Of a stretch of 64,000 nucleotides of DNA, positions 51,721-62,637 are shown piece after piece. A program made the translations under genes and the position numbers. The stretch covers positions 53,833,196 through 53,897,195 of the forward strand of contig CM061063.1 in the NCBI GenBank assembly GCA_030762895.1. Reading direction: 5' to 3'. This stretch comes from Sophora flavescens. Taxonomy: Eukaryota; Streptophyta; Magnoliopsida; Fabales; Fabaceae. Each line of letters opens with the position of its first letter. Within the stretch, counting starts at the first letter, position 1. The notes below the pieces were generated by a model. It worked only from the letters and a program-made list of their open reading frames with translations, made no database searches and was not told the DNA's origin.

Positions 51721-51739
51721 GTCCCCGGCAACGGCGCCA
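51721..51739 (-). other. Primer-binding site, tRNA-Asp type
   Basis: The minus strand reads TGGCGCCGTTGCCGGGGAC, the tRNA-Asp primer site used by Athila-type elements, five bases inside the right LTR. It fixes the orientation as minus. Confidence 0.93.
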
Positions 51740-51744
51740 ATTTT

Positions 51745-53035
51745 TGGTTGTGCTGTCGCGCACGCGCCAAAAAGAACGAGCGGGTTTTAAAACTGTAGTT
51801 TAGGGCGACAACTCGGATGTCGTCTCTCAAGGACTCTTAAAGTGTTATTTTCCACAAAAATCAGTTTTGGTGGGGTTGGATTGGGAAGCAAATAAACAAA
51901 ACAGAGTAGTTAAAAACAAGGCAGTTTAAAAAGATTGTCAAATAGCTAAAAACAGATTAATCTATTGTTCTTGATTTCCCAACTATCATAGGTTCATGCA
52001 ATTTCCAAGCCCTAAGCAGATTCTAATCCCCTCCCGGTTGTAGCAACAATTTACAAGCGAAACCACTACTACAGATACATGTCCCTATTCCCGAATTAAG
52101 CAAACGGGGTTAAGCCCTTCGTGAACTAAGCGAACACGAAACGTACACACGCAAATTAAGCAGATGCGATTAATTATAGGAACATGATATCACCGGAAAT
52201 AAATCAACACAATACAATATACTCCTGAATTAAGCAAACAGAAATATAAAGCATGACATTGAAGAGGGAAAAGCATACAAAACAGGAAAATACAAGACCT
52301 CAAGTATATGGAAATCAATTACAATAGATCAATCCTAGGAACTTAGTTCTCCATGTAAAAACGAAAACACACAGAAAAGAAATGTAAACAGAAAAATGGA
52401 GAAAACCAAAGTCTTTTCAATCTGTTCAGAACAGCCTTTTATACAAATTTTGAATTCAGCTAGCTCGCGAGGCGAGCACACATTCGCGAGGCGAATTTCA
52501 TGAAGAGTCAGCAACCTTTGGCATTCTCGCGAGGCGAAGTACTTGCTCGCGAGGCGAGGATCTGAAGAGTCTTCTCCTTACGCCCGTTATGGCCATCAGG
52601 ACCTAACCGTGATGCTTTCTGACTTCCAGGCTCGCGAGGCGAAAGGTGGATTCGCGAGGCGACCCAGAGAGCTTGCATATTTCTTGGAACAGTCATCCTT
52701 CGGGGTCGCGAGGCGATAAGGGTAGTCGCGGGGCGAACCAGAGAGCATGAAATTTTCACTGTTCTGCTGGCTTTCAGGTTCGCGAGGCGAAGAAGAAGCT
52801 CGCGGGGCGAATCCCCTGTTCTTTATTCTCTCAACTTCTACTTAACCTGAAAACAAGGAAATAACCATAAGTGTATTATTTTAACTCAAAACTAGCTAAA
52901 TTAACCTAAAACTACTTTAGAGACTCAAAACCTTGCTTGAGGACAATCGAATCTAATTCGGGTGAAAATATCTCATAATTTGCACAAAACCCTGGTCATA
53001 CTAGCCATAAAACTAGATGAGCCAGAGGCTTATCA
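51745..53035 (-). repeat. Athila-like 5' LTR (right copy)
   Basis: 1291 bp, about 99% like the left copy. It contains the same CpG-dense TCGCGAGGCGA cluster (52464-52812), here less mutated. Confidence 0.95.
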
Positions 53036-53882
53036 ATTGTCATACTTGGAGAAGCATGATTTGCCTTATTGGGAGCTGACAGAAGTTGCTTGCACACGTT
53101 GCGAGGTGTCAAAGGAACCCGGGGCATCATTGAGGAGGAAACAAATCGTTGAATGCGTCGAGAGAATATTTTCTGGTCTACAAAGGTAAAGGGAGTTTAC
53201 CTGAAGAGTTTTAGTTGTTACATACTTATTGTCTTGTTTGAATGTATGTTAATTTTTAAATCTTTGTAATGATGTCTTGTTTGAATTGTTTAGAGTTTGA
53301 TCGGACTTTTAATGTTATTGTTTGTTGATTATATTGCTGTTTTCCTTGACTGTGATTGGCTGATGGCATGACACTGGTCATTGCTTGTTAATCAAGATTA
53401 AGACATTAAAGTACCTTAACTCAGAAATATCGAAAAAATGCTGTTTTGTTTTCTTTGGTAAATGAGAAGAAAATCCTAAATGATGAAAGTGTGAAGATAG
53501 AACAAAGTTAGGAAATAATGAAAATGGGAAATATCAAAATTCATGAAAAGGTTTTAAAGAATTTTTGAAAAGAAAAGTCTTTTGAAAACAACGATTTTCA
53601 TTTAGGTTTTACCAAAAGTTGTTCAAAAATGGTAACATTTAGAGAAAATGCCCCCTTTGATAAATCTATTTACAAGAGTTTTGTATTTGGTTCTAAGTTG
53701 AGAAAAATATTTCAGTGGTTTCCTAAGTTTTCAGAAAACGGATTTCTAAAAGAAAACAATTTTAGTGAAATAGTATTTCTAAGAACAAAAGTATTTATGA
53801 CACAAAATTTGGAAACTCTTGAACTTTTGTTTTTCGATTTAGTTTTCATTGAACGAAAACCTCTGAAAGAGAGTGAAAAATA

Positions 53883-54062
53883 AAGGACCGAGTGCTCCGG
53901 ATTGACGGGCTAGAGTTCTTGTTTTGTGTTTTGAGGAAAAGAAAGGACCCAATGCTCCAGATTGACGGGCTAGAGTTCTTGTTTTGAGTTTTGAGGAAAA
54001 GAAAGGACCTAGTGCTCCGGATTGGCGGGCTAGAGTTCCTATTCTAGTTTCAAGGAAAGATA
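53883..54062. repeat. ~59-bp tandem repeat in Gypsy LTR B
   Basis: Three copies of a unit beginning AAAGGACC(G/T)AGTGCTCC and containing ATTGACGGGCTAGAGTTC start at about 53883, 53942 and 54001. LTR A has two copies (about 42172 and 42230), so copy number changed after the LTRs separated. Confidence 0.9.
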
Positions 54063-55351
54063 GAACCTAGAATTCCGAGACGTCGGACTAGTGTTCGGTT
54101 GTGAAGGGAATTGTGAATCATGGATTTTATTGATAAAGTCCTATGTGAGTATTAATGTTTAATTTAATACTTGATTTAAAAGTAGTCGAGAGCGTAAGTC
54201 TTGACGAGGAAAGAACGATGGGAAAAAGGAAAATGAAAATGAGAACACTTTGTTTTACATGCATAGTCAGGCTTTTATGCCATTGTGGCAGACGTGCCAT
54301 TGTGTATTCGAGCTAAAATTTCACAAAGGGTGAATTGGGTAAATTGGTTAGTTACGGACCAAAGATAAATTCTAGGGTCTTTGGGTCTTAGGGACATTCG
54401 GGCTTCGAAAATCCAGCGAATACTTGGGTCCTTGCAACCTCGGGTCATGGAATTCGGTTACCCTGCAAAAATGTACTCAATAGGGAACTATTCCAATATT
54501 ATTTTAGGTGCTCCATCGTGATATTCCCTGAACAATTGGAGCCGGACCTAAATTTAGAGGCCGATATCATGAGACAATTGTGTTAAGGGTATCGCAGCCT
54601 AATCATTGCTCGACGAAGGGAAGTTAGGATCTCCAGAGATAGTGAACTAGATAGTGAATATTGAAGTGACATGAAATGATTTACAACAATGCATTTGATT
54701 GTCGGGATTGGATCCCTGTGTTTATGGTTATGATATATTGTATGTCATTGTGTGAGAATCGTGTATGTAACTGCTATGATAAAACTCATATGTTGGTATC
54801 TCACCTTTGCATTATTTCTGTTTGGTTTCTTTTGTGGTATTTTGGGTTTGAGTGTACAAATGTTGCAGAGAAGTTCTCAGCTTCACTCGGGGATATTAGT
54901 CCTAATCCTTGAAGATGTCTGATGTTAGTTATAATGGTGAGAACCATGGGGTCTTCCCCATGAATATCTTTTAGTGCGACCAGCTTAGTTTATCGAGTAA
55001 ATTTTATTTGGAGAAAGTCATAGTAATATGTATTATGACTCTGAGAGTCTTTTATTGGATTACTGTTATGTGTATGTATGTTTACGGCTCGGAGAGCTTC
55101 TATTGTGGACATGATGTTTATGGCTCAGAGAGCCTTTCTTTTGGGATGAAAATATAAATGTTTTAGCAGGTGTGTTTATTTTGGGATGTTGAAATTACAG
55201 AGGAGACTGTCAAATTTTTTGTAAAAGTAATAGATCGGTACTTAAGTACATGTATATAAATCATTTTCCGAAATCAAACCAGATATTATTCTATTTTAAT
55301 ATGTTATTACGAAATTAATTTAGTCATGTAATACCCAAGGGGGGTGTTACA

Positions 55352-55592
55352 TTAGTGGTATCAGAGCTGGTCGAGTCTTTCGGGAACCTTGGGAAGTAGG
55401 TCTATTATGTTTTTGTTGTGTGATCTCTGATTGGTCACTGTTTGAATTGTTTCCTTATCGAAGCAATGTGTGTGGTTTATAAGTATTTTGTTTTCTTGAT
55501 GGGTTTCCACTGGTTTTACCTTGTTGGAAACCATAGCTAGTAAGTTGTGTTTTGGTTTATGTGTGACACATTTGTTTATCCTTTGGGATCGT
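55352..55592 (+). other. Primer site and leader after LTR B (tandem second interior)
   Basis: TGGTATCAGAGC at 55356-55367 is the exact plant tRNA-iMet primer site. The following leader matches the interior start retained at 42306-42390 (GGAAACCATAGCTAGTAAGT). So LTR B also served as a 5' LTR, and the arrangement is LTR-interior-LTR-interior. Similarity stops at about 55592 in a scrambled junction that repeats GTGACACATTTGT. Confidence 0.85.
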
Positions 55593-55599
55593 GTAATGC

Positions 55600-57836
55600 C
55601 CAAGGGGGGGTGACACATTTGTGTTTTGGTTTATATATGAGTTCAAAAAGACAACTATATGCTCGACACACAGAGACATATACAAAGAATTCACTGTGTA
55701 TAAACAATAACAATAGTGTAATAATTTTCAATCCACAGGGTCTCATACCCGGCATTCATCGAAGTTTTGGAAGAATGCATGACACTTCAATAATTCCACT
55801 CTCACTCACAACTCTACCAAGCTCTATTTTTTGTTTCCGCTGATCAGGCGTTTTAAATGGGACATTGACAACGAAAAGAATTCAATGTCCAATAGTTTTC
55901 AATTAATTGGAATACCCCAGGCATCACCAGTAGTTGATCTTGCTCAATATATGACACCTTAGCCAGCCTAGGACTCAATTGTCATCACGATAAACGGGAA
56001 ACATCTGTCCACACATTGCCCGTCACTTATGGTACAATGGTTATCGCGGTTAATGGGCTTTATACCATCAGATACATTGATCAGGATATATGATTCAATG
56101 ATCTCCAAACTGAAAATATGACCCGTCGGCTAGGAATATGCATGAGAAATACTTTTATTCTTGATACTTTTCTTTGTTGCATAATTATTTCCTTGTTGAG
56201 GCTCTTAGCACACGACCAGGCTCAATTTCATTATTAAGACGTAAAACTTTAAGCATATACGGAATACATAAGTTCACGTGCTTAAGTTCAACACAGGACA
56301 CACTAGTCCGAGTGCTCAGTCGCAAAACCTTTACACTGATGCACTAGTTAAAGGTTCACGGATATGGAAGACAATGCTTAAACACATAAATTTATGTGAC
56401 ACACAGTCCACAATTTTACAGGACACTCCTGTCCAATGACACGGATCCCAGATCCTCATGTCAATTAGAAACCTAGAAACTCGACGTCTCGGTGACTAGG
56501 TTCACTTGTCTTCTTTAAAACAATTCGCTCGGTGAAATAACAAATTCAAAACGAAATCTCCAAAAAACTTATCCAAGTTCAACGGAATCTTTTTCACTGA
56601 AAAAACAATCCTTTTTTCCCGAAATTCATTTCCGTTAAAATCACTTTATAAACCATTTCAAATACGTTTGAGCCAAGAATAAATTGTTTTCCTTTTCTAA
56701 AGTAATTTCACACTTTAAATATTTATTTTGAAGAAAATAATATCAATTCTCTAATAATCTTTTCTTAATTCAACTAAAAAATAATTAAAATATTTTTCTC
56801 ATTTTCTTCATAAAATTACCAAAAATGACTTTTTAATTGAAATATTTATTTAAAATTCTAATTAAATTATTTGTCACTTTATTTTTCCAAATATCATTTT
56901 CCATTATTATGAAATATATTTTGTTAAAACTAGCACATGTGAAATATTTTTACGGTCACGCCCTCTGACACTCATCAACTCATTAATTGCCGGAAAAATC
57001 AATAAAATATTACTTTTCCACTTTTACACTATTTTACACTATTAAATCACTTAGATTATTTGTGTAAGCTTAACAAACTTTTAACCTTTTGAATCAATTA
57101 AACTCTGACCACTGTCAGGTTTCACACTCCATCAATCAATATCAGATATATCACATGATACAGTCATGACATACTTTCACAGATATATCACATGATACAG
57201 TCATGACATACTTTAATATTTCATGTATTTCAAATACAATTATAAACAACTTACAATCATATAAGCAAATCATCATAACACAACAGATAATTAACTCAAG
57301 TAGTAAACAAAGCAGTAAAAAATTTAAAACAGCTAAACACCACATATTATACAGACAACTAGATAGCACATAGCTATCTCAATGAAACTCCTCAGGTACA
57401 CTCCTCTTAACAGTTGAAGTTTCAACTTTCACAAAACGCTTCAGAGTCCGGTTTCCGTTGCACCGCTTAGTACTTCAGCTATCGATTAGATCCTTCAAAG
57501 TGAATCACAACCAAAATTAACAAACAACAAACAAGCACACTTGTTCCTATGAGAGTTAGGGTTCGCCATTCTCAAGAACAATAGGCTAGGAATTTTAAAA
57601 TTTATAAAACTCATGGATCAATGATCCTTAAGTGAGATTAGAACATAATCAAGGTTTATTTAACTCACAGTGAATCAAAATCATCTTAACCACAAAGTTA
57701 AGATTTTCGGCCTTAACAACAAAAATAGTTTAGGATAGGATTTGATCTTCTAAACACTTGAATCAACAACTAAATGGATTAGAGATCATGAATCCATCAT
57801 CTTTTAAACAAAGTTGAAGCAAAAATCTTTCCTTAC

Positions 57837-57889
<53 letters not shown>

Positions 57890-58862
57890 TTCGACCAAGC
57901 ATAGATAGGAGGAAAAGAAATTTTTGTTGATCACATGCTCTTGGATAACCAAAGTATACATGAGTATAAGATCACAGAAATTGGTTTCAAGTTCATGGGA
58001 TTTTTCTACAATTTATGATAATTTTTGAAAAAATGGATCTAGAAACTTGAAACATAAGGATTCATGGCATAAACATGTAAAAGTTGTGAAGAGAAAGTGT
58101 TGAAGGATTAAGGAGAGAAGAAATCACCTCTTGGAACTAGGAGAATCGATCAAACTTGACAAGGTTTTTCACAAATCTCACTTGAAGTTCTAATGTGTTC
58201 TAAGAAAAAGCTTAAGACACTTGATGATGGTAAGCTTAGATGAAACAAAATCAAGTCATCCAAGGTGCATATGTGTGTGTGTTAGCCACGGCCAAGGGAG
58301 GGTAAATGGGGGTGTTTTGGTCATTTTCATACAATGGCAAACTTGTAATTGAGTAGTTAGTAAAATAAAATAGTAATATATTTTTTTATAAAAATCATTA
58401 TGACATGGATATGATCACCATAAATACTTGTCGTGTCGCCATAAATGCTAGTCACTTCAAGCATCTAAAATATATAGATTCATGAGTCTGCTCCATTCGG
58501 CCTTGTCTCGAGTCCCCCCCCACGATTCTCAACATTTGACCCCGCACCAAAACAATAAAATATTTTTTTTTTCAAAATTTTTAAAATAGCCAGCATTCTT
58601 GCAAAAGCTGTAAAAGCACTAATGGCTTCGGTCTCGAGTCAAGATTAGGTCTTCTGATCAGTAAATTCTTACTATCAGTGAAATCTCATATCAGGCTCCG
58701 TCTGAGTTTTCAACCACAAATCTCCCCGAAACTTCCAGTTTTCAAGCAAAGCATGAAAATAACTTTGGCTAAACCAAAATCATCATTTAAGACTCACGTC
58801 ATAAATATGTTAATTTATATATTTATTACTGATATCAGAAAATCGAAAAATCGGGGTGTTAC
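55600..58862 (-). mobile_element. Gypsy (Tekay/Del-like) LTR, minus strand
   Basis: Read on the minus strand it starts TGTAACACCCCGATTTTTCG at 58862, the same terminus type as the plus-strand LTRs. It then shows a CCAAGAGGTGATTTC phrase (about 58125), an AAGAGGAGTGTACC phrase (about 57400) and GACTGAGCACTCGGA (about 56310), in the same order as in the remnant at 21.1-24.1 kb. The expected GTGTTACA end is not found near 55600, and no 5-bp target duplication was found, so it is truncated or a decayed solo LTR. Confidence 0.65.
57839..57887. repeat. (AT)n microsatellite
   Basis: About 49 bases of uninterrupted AT repeat within the minus-strand LTR. Confidence 0.96.
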
Positions 58863-59454
58863 AAATAGTATATTGAATTGATGCACTAATCCATGAATGA
58901 AAAACATCCCCTCATGGCTAGACTATTACCCCAAGACCACACTCTAACTTTAATCAAATCAATAACCTTATACATGGCATCTAGGCCAAATTTGTTTCTA
59001 AGTTGGGTAAGTTAACCTTGGTTCCTATATATGGCAACTTGGCCAAATTTGATCATATTTCAAGATACAGTTTAGTCATTTAGCATTTTTGTAATTAAAA
59101 ATAATATTGTTTCACGACTAGAAAAATTAATTTAGCTAAAAAAATTATAGAATTTACCAAGATTTAATTAATGATTATTGTTAGATAAGATAACATAATA
59201 GAAAGGGCTCAATAAGAATCGTCAAGCATCCATGATTTCCAAAATAGTAGAATGTACCAATATCCATGTTTTGTTAAGTCACATGATATAATAAAGTCAG
59301 AATTTCATTCAACAATATAAAGTAAAGAACTCAAAGGACTTGACATTCAAGTTGTTCTTTCACTAGGGAAAAGACAGAGAACAAGAAGTAGAATAAAGTT
59401 GATAAATTAACCACTTTAAAACCATGAAGTTTCACCCTAACACCAAATTCCCTA
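58863..59454. other. Unassigned AT-rich sequence
   Basis: No gene or terminal repeat is recognised. The phrase TTGGCCAAATTTG and its neighbourhood (about 58983 and 59040) are partly repeated. It may be the 3' flank of the HD-ZIP fragment. Confidence 0.4.
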
Positions 59455-60002
59455 TCAGATATTACCATGGAGAACTGCATTCTTGATACTTGTGACAATG
59501 TGATCAAAATGTCGGATGACTAGAGCAACTGTTTCAGGAGGGACGATGAATGGAGAAGTACTGATGACACCATTAATCGCATAGTTTGCAATAGTTAGAA
59601 TACTATTTACAGTGCCACCACCACCACCATTATCATCTCCTGATGGCACCCCATCATGAAGGATAGCAAATCCTGAAGGTGAGATAGTTACAATGTTTGG
59701 ATTTCCTCCAGTCAAAACAGTTGACATAGCAAACTTATTCACTGGAGAATACACCACACAGCAGCAGCCAATTGCGTCTTTGTAGCTCTCTTGCAAATAA
59801 AACGTACCAACCCCATTATCATTCTACAAAATTATGCATGTTAAACAAGTTTAGGGTTTTGATTTAATTTTGGAGCAGAAAAGATATGAAAGGAAATGAA
59901 GAAAAAGAAGAAACTTACTTCCACATGTAAGATGGAAACACGGTTCCTCGCATCACTCCCTTGAATAATATATGCGAGCTATCGAGTAGGAAGTTTACTT
60001 GA
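59455..60002 (-). pseudogene. HD-ZIP IV (homeodomain-START) gene fragment, C-terminal exons
   Basis: The last exon (59823 to stop TGA at 59455, 122 codons) reads VVYSPVNKFAM, SPSGFAILHDG, a Gly-rich loop and a C-terminal helix HFDHIVTSIKNAVLHGN. This is the layout of the region after the START domain in class IV HD-ZIP proteins (epidermal transcription factors). A 95-base intron (59824-59918; GTAAG donor, TAG acceptor, phase 0) separates it from a partial exon reading QGSDARNRVSILHVE. Farther upstream IARI fits the family but in another frame, so a frameshift is present near 59970. Homeodomain, zipper and most of START are absent before the CACTA at 60402. It is a relic of a host gene. Confidence 0.8.
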
Positions 60003-60401
60003 AAGCAAATACCACTATAATTAATCCACAAAAACAAAGAACGGAAATACGTGAGAAGAGATATATTGTATGTTTAAAAATATGGTAAAAATCAGCAAAA
60101 TCATTTTTTTACCATAAAAGCTACTAATAATAGCTTTAATAAATAACACTTCAAGGAAAAATCATCGCGCATCCAAACACATGCATATATGATAATACAT
60201 CGAGATAAATGTTTTTGTAAATAACATCATGGAAGACTTTAAAAGACTCATACAAAATAAATGTATAATAATTTTGTCTATTATTTTTTTTGTATTCATT
60301 ATGTCCCACCTATTGAGTTTGAATCCCAAGTGATGTTACAAAATGCCCTCTCAATCCAGATGATTTTCCAAAATATTATAAAATACAAGAAGAGGGTGTT
60401 A
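60003..60401. other. Unassigned AT-rich sequence
   Basis: No exon of the HD-ZIP gene or transposon feature is visible. It ends at the CACTA 2 terminus. Confidence 0.4.
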
Positions 60402-60790
60402 TGACTAGTGCAGAAAAGGGATTTCACATCGGTTTTTTTTGGCTTTTCACATCGGTTTTCAAACTGATGTTGAAACGGCCGATGTGGTTTATTGCCACTT
60501 TTCACATCGGTTTTAAAACCGTTGTCAAAAATTCTATTTCAACAAGACAATAATTCTTGTTCAGCACTTTTCACATCGGTTTCTTAAAAAACTGATGTGG
60601 TAACCCCACTTTCCATATCGGTTATTTTAAAAACCGATGAGATAACCTAACTATTCACATCAGTTTTAAAAATATCCGATGTGTAAAGTGGGGTTACCAC
60701 ATCAGTTTTTTAAGAAACCGATGTGAAATGTTGGGTTATCACATCGGTTATTTCAGAAGCCGACGTGAACGAGTTTTTTTTTATTTAAAA
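60402..60790. repeat. CACTA 2 left subterminal repeats
   Basis: More than ten ACATCGGTT/AACCGATGT words in about 350 bases, some degenerate (ACTGATGT). One longer inverted pair (about 60560-60725) holds CCGATGTGTAAAGTGGGG and its counterpart. Confidence 0.85.
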
Positions 60791-61254
60791 ACACCCCTTT
60801 ACAGTAGTGACAGTCCTTTCCCCTGTTTCAGTAATCCAGTAATCCACAGATCAATACAAAATCTAAATATTCTCAACACAATCACTTTTGTACAACCAAA
60901 ACACACTAAATTAAAAGATTACAAACAATAAATATATTCAATTACATTCAAACAACAAAGATAATTAGAAACCAAAAGGCTACATATGATATATTATAGA
61001 TTTCATGTCAAAACATATATCAGTCAAAAGTACATTGTAGCTAGTACAAGATGCATTTATTATAAACTAACTACATACAAATTATGGTAATTGGTACTCA
61101 AGAAAGAAAGTTGACCAACGCATCCTTATGTTATTGATGTCGGCATCAGAGAGTGGAGTCGGATTGTTGAATATCTGCAAGTTTAATTGGACATAAGATT
61201 ATATCTTTTAAGTAATAAATTAAAATAAAACATATAACGAGTCTGTAAATATTA

Positions 61255-62480
61255 GAACTAACTGTGTTACCAATTAGAATTTACCTCCTGCCATCTTTCA
61301 GTGATACCGGAGGTGATAATTTCGACCATCCACTTCATCACATAATATCCACATTCCCATGATCCATGTTGTGTACGGGACTACGTACAAATGAAACCCA
61401 ATTAGAATATAAGGAATTAAATAGAAATCAATAATTATACCCACTGCGCTTGAAGCATTTGTAATAAATATCTTACGTTAGGGATAATCCATCTAATAGC
61501 CCGACGCCTTTCACCACGCAGCATGTGGAATGCATCAATAGAACTATCATAAGAAAATAAACATTAATTAAAGTATATCTTATAGATTTCAGATGATTAA
61601 AACAACTTCATTACTGATTATAAATTATTTTAATGCTTACGTTTCCATGATGATCTTCAGTTGATTCGTCGGCTTATTTCCCATCGAGCAGAAGAAGACC
61701 ACGAGATTCAACCGAGGGCACAAGATCAACAATTGCCAATGTTTACTGCATTTGCGGAACAATTAGTAACTAAGTCATATATAGTACGTTATAATTAAAT
61801 AACTGGTATTTACTTATTGAGATAAGGCGCAAGGTAGAACTGATGATCATCTCGGGCAAGTATATCACGTATGGTGGCGATCGGGTCCTCTGATGTTAGG
61901 AGAACATCACCCTGAATGAGCATGGGGTCAATGAACCCATAAAGGGTGAGGTTGCCCTGATCAACTAACATGCGATGCAGATACCTAATATATTGATAAA
62001 ACATGTTAGTTATCATAGTATTTAAAATTTAATTACTTAACTTACAAATAAAATGTACTTACGTGCACCATAACGAGATGTGTGCAGCACTATCCATTTC
62101 ACGATCGAGCACCATCTCCATAAGCTCCTTCTTTGCGATATACAGATCGTCACCTGGCCTGGCATCATGTTCCAACCTTACCAAAGCTGTGTCAGCCTCC
62201 ATGTTCACAACCTGCATAGCCAGACGTGTAAAAACACCACTAGGATCCCTTTTGTCAATCCCCTAAACAACAAAGATATACATTAGTAAATAATTGCAAC
62301 TATAAATATAGAAAAACACAACTAATTGAATACCTCAAATGCAACAAGAAACTTGAACAGTCTTCTTGGACAGGGGATGAAGTTACTAGTGGCCTGGCCC
62401 ACTGTTTGAACCTCCTCAGTGGGCATAGGGACTCGAGCATCAGCATCTCGAATAATCTCAACCACGACCCTCACCTAATC
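61255..62480 (-). pseudogene. Ulp1-type cysteine protease region of CACTA 2
   Basis: Minus-strand exon-like blocks, in coding order: DADARVPMPTEEVQ (about 62430), a helical block VNMEADTALVRLEHDARPGD (about 62180), YIRYLHRMLVDQGNLTLYGF with FYLAPYLN (62000-61810), SKHWQLLILCPRLNLVVFFC (about 61740; catalytic-type His codon at 61739-61741), a basic block ending at about 61490, and GSWECGYYVMKWM (catalytic-type Cys codon 61351-61353). The blocks are separated by AT-rich introns with GT donors. The spacing of HW and CGYY fits Ulp1/SENP peptidases, which cleave SUMO-like tags. The reading parts look better kept here than in CACTA 1, but the gene upstream is broken. Confidence 0.75.
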
Positions 62481-62598
62481 ATCCAGTAATAAACGGTGGT
62501 GTATGGTATTACCTAAGTTATGTGCCCTCCCCAATGCCACTAAGCGGCGATCATGATAATCATCAACATACAACTCACACCTATCAGGGTCGTCGTCG

Positions 62599-62637
<39 letters not shown>

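Larger units (their letters stand above)
46034..53035 (-). mobile_element. Athila-like Gypsy element, non-autonomous (gag-protease only)
   Basis: Near-identical LTRs (46034-47334 and 51745-53035) with TG...CA ends are flanked by the 5-bp duplication ATTGT (46029-46033 and 53036-53040). The empty site is visible in LTR A near 41335 (GTGATTGTCATACTTGGAG). Orientation is minus: primer site beside the right LTR, gag at 51.6-49.8 kb, protease below it, purine-rich tract beside the left LTR. No RT, RNase H or integrase is present in the 4.4-kb interior, so mobility must depend on proteins from another element. About a dozen LTR differences, mostly C-to-T or G-to-A, mark a young insertion. Confidence 0.93.
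25389..55351 (+). mobile_element. Compound Gypsy element, LARD-like (two long LTRs, non-coding interior), with nested insertions
   Basis: LTR copy A starts with TGTAACACC at 25389; LTR copy B starts with TGTAACACCCC at 44780 and ends GGGTGTTACA at 55351. With nested insertions removed, LTR B is about 3.57 kb. The interior left between A and B (about 2.5 kb) ends with a conserved plant Gypsy pre-LTR phrase (TTTCGAGGACGAATTTTTTT followed by AAGTGGGG) but shows no gag or pol motif. Long LTRs with retained primer site and polypurine tract but no coding match the LARD description; a completely decayed Tekay/Del element is the alternative. Copia and Athila-like elements later inserted into A and B respectively. 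Confidence 0.75.
44780..55351 (+). repeat. Gypsy LTR copy B (split by Athila-like insertion)
   Basis: TGTAACACCCC at 44780 to GGGTGTTACA at 55351; about 3.57 kb once the 7-kb insertion (46034-53040) is removed. It aligns with copy A over the first 2.4 kb. The last 1.3 kb (from about 54077) has no counterpart left in A. A tRNA-iMet primer site starts at 55356. Confidence 0.9.
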
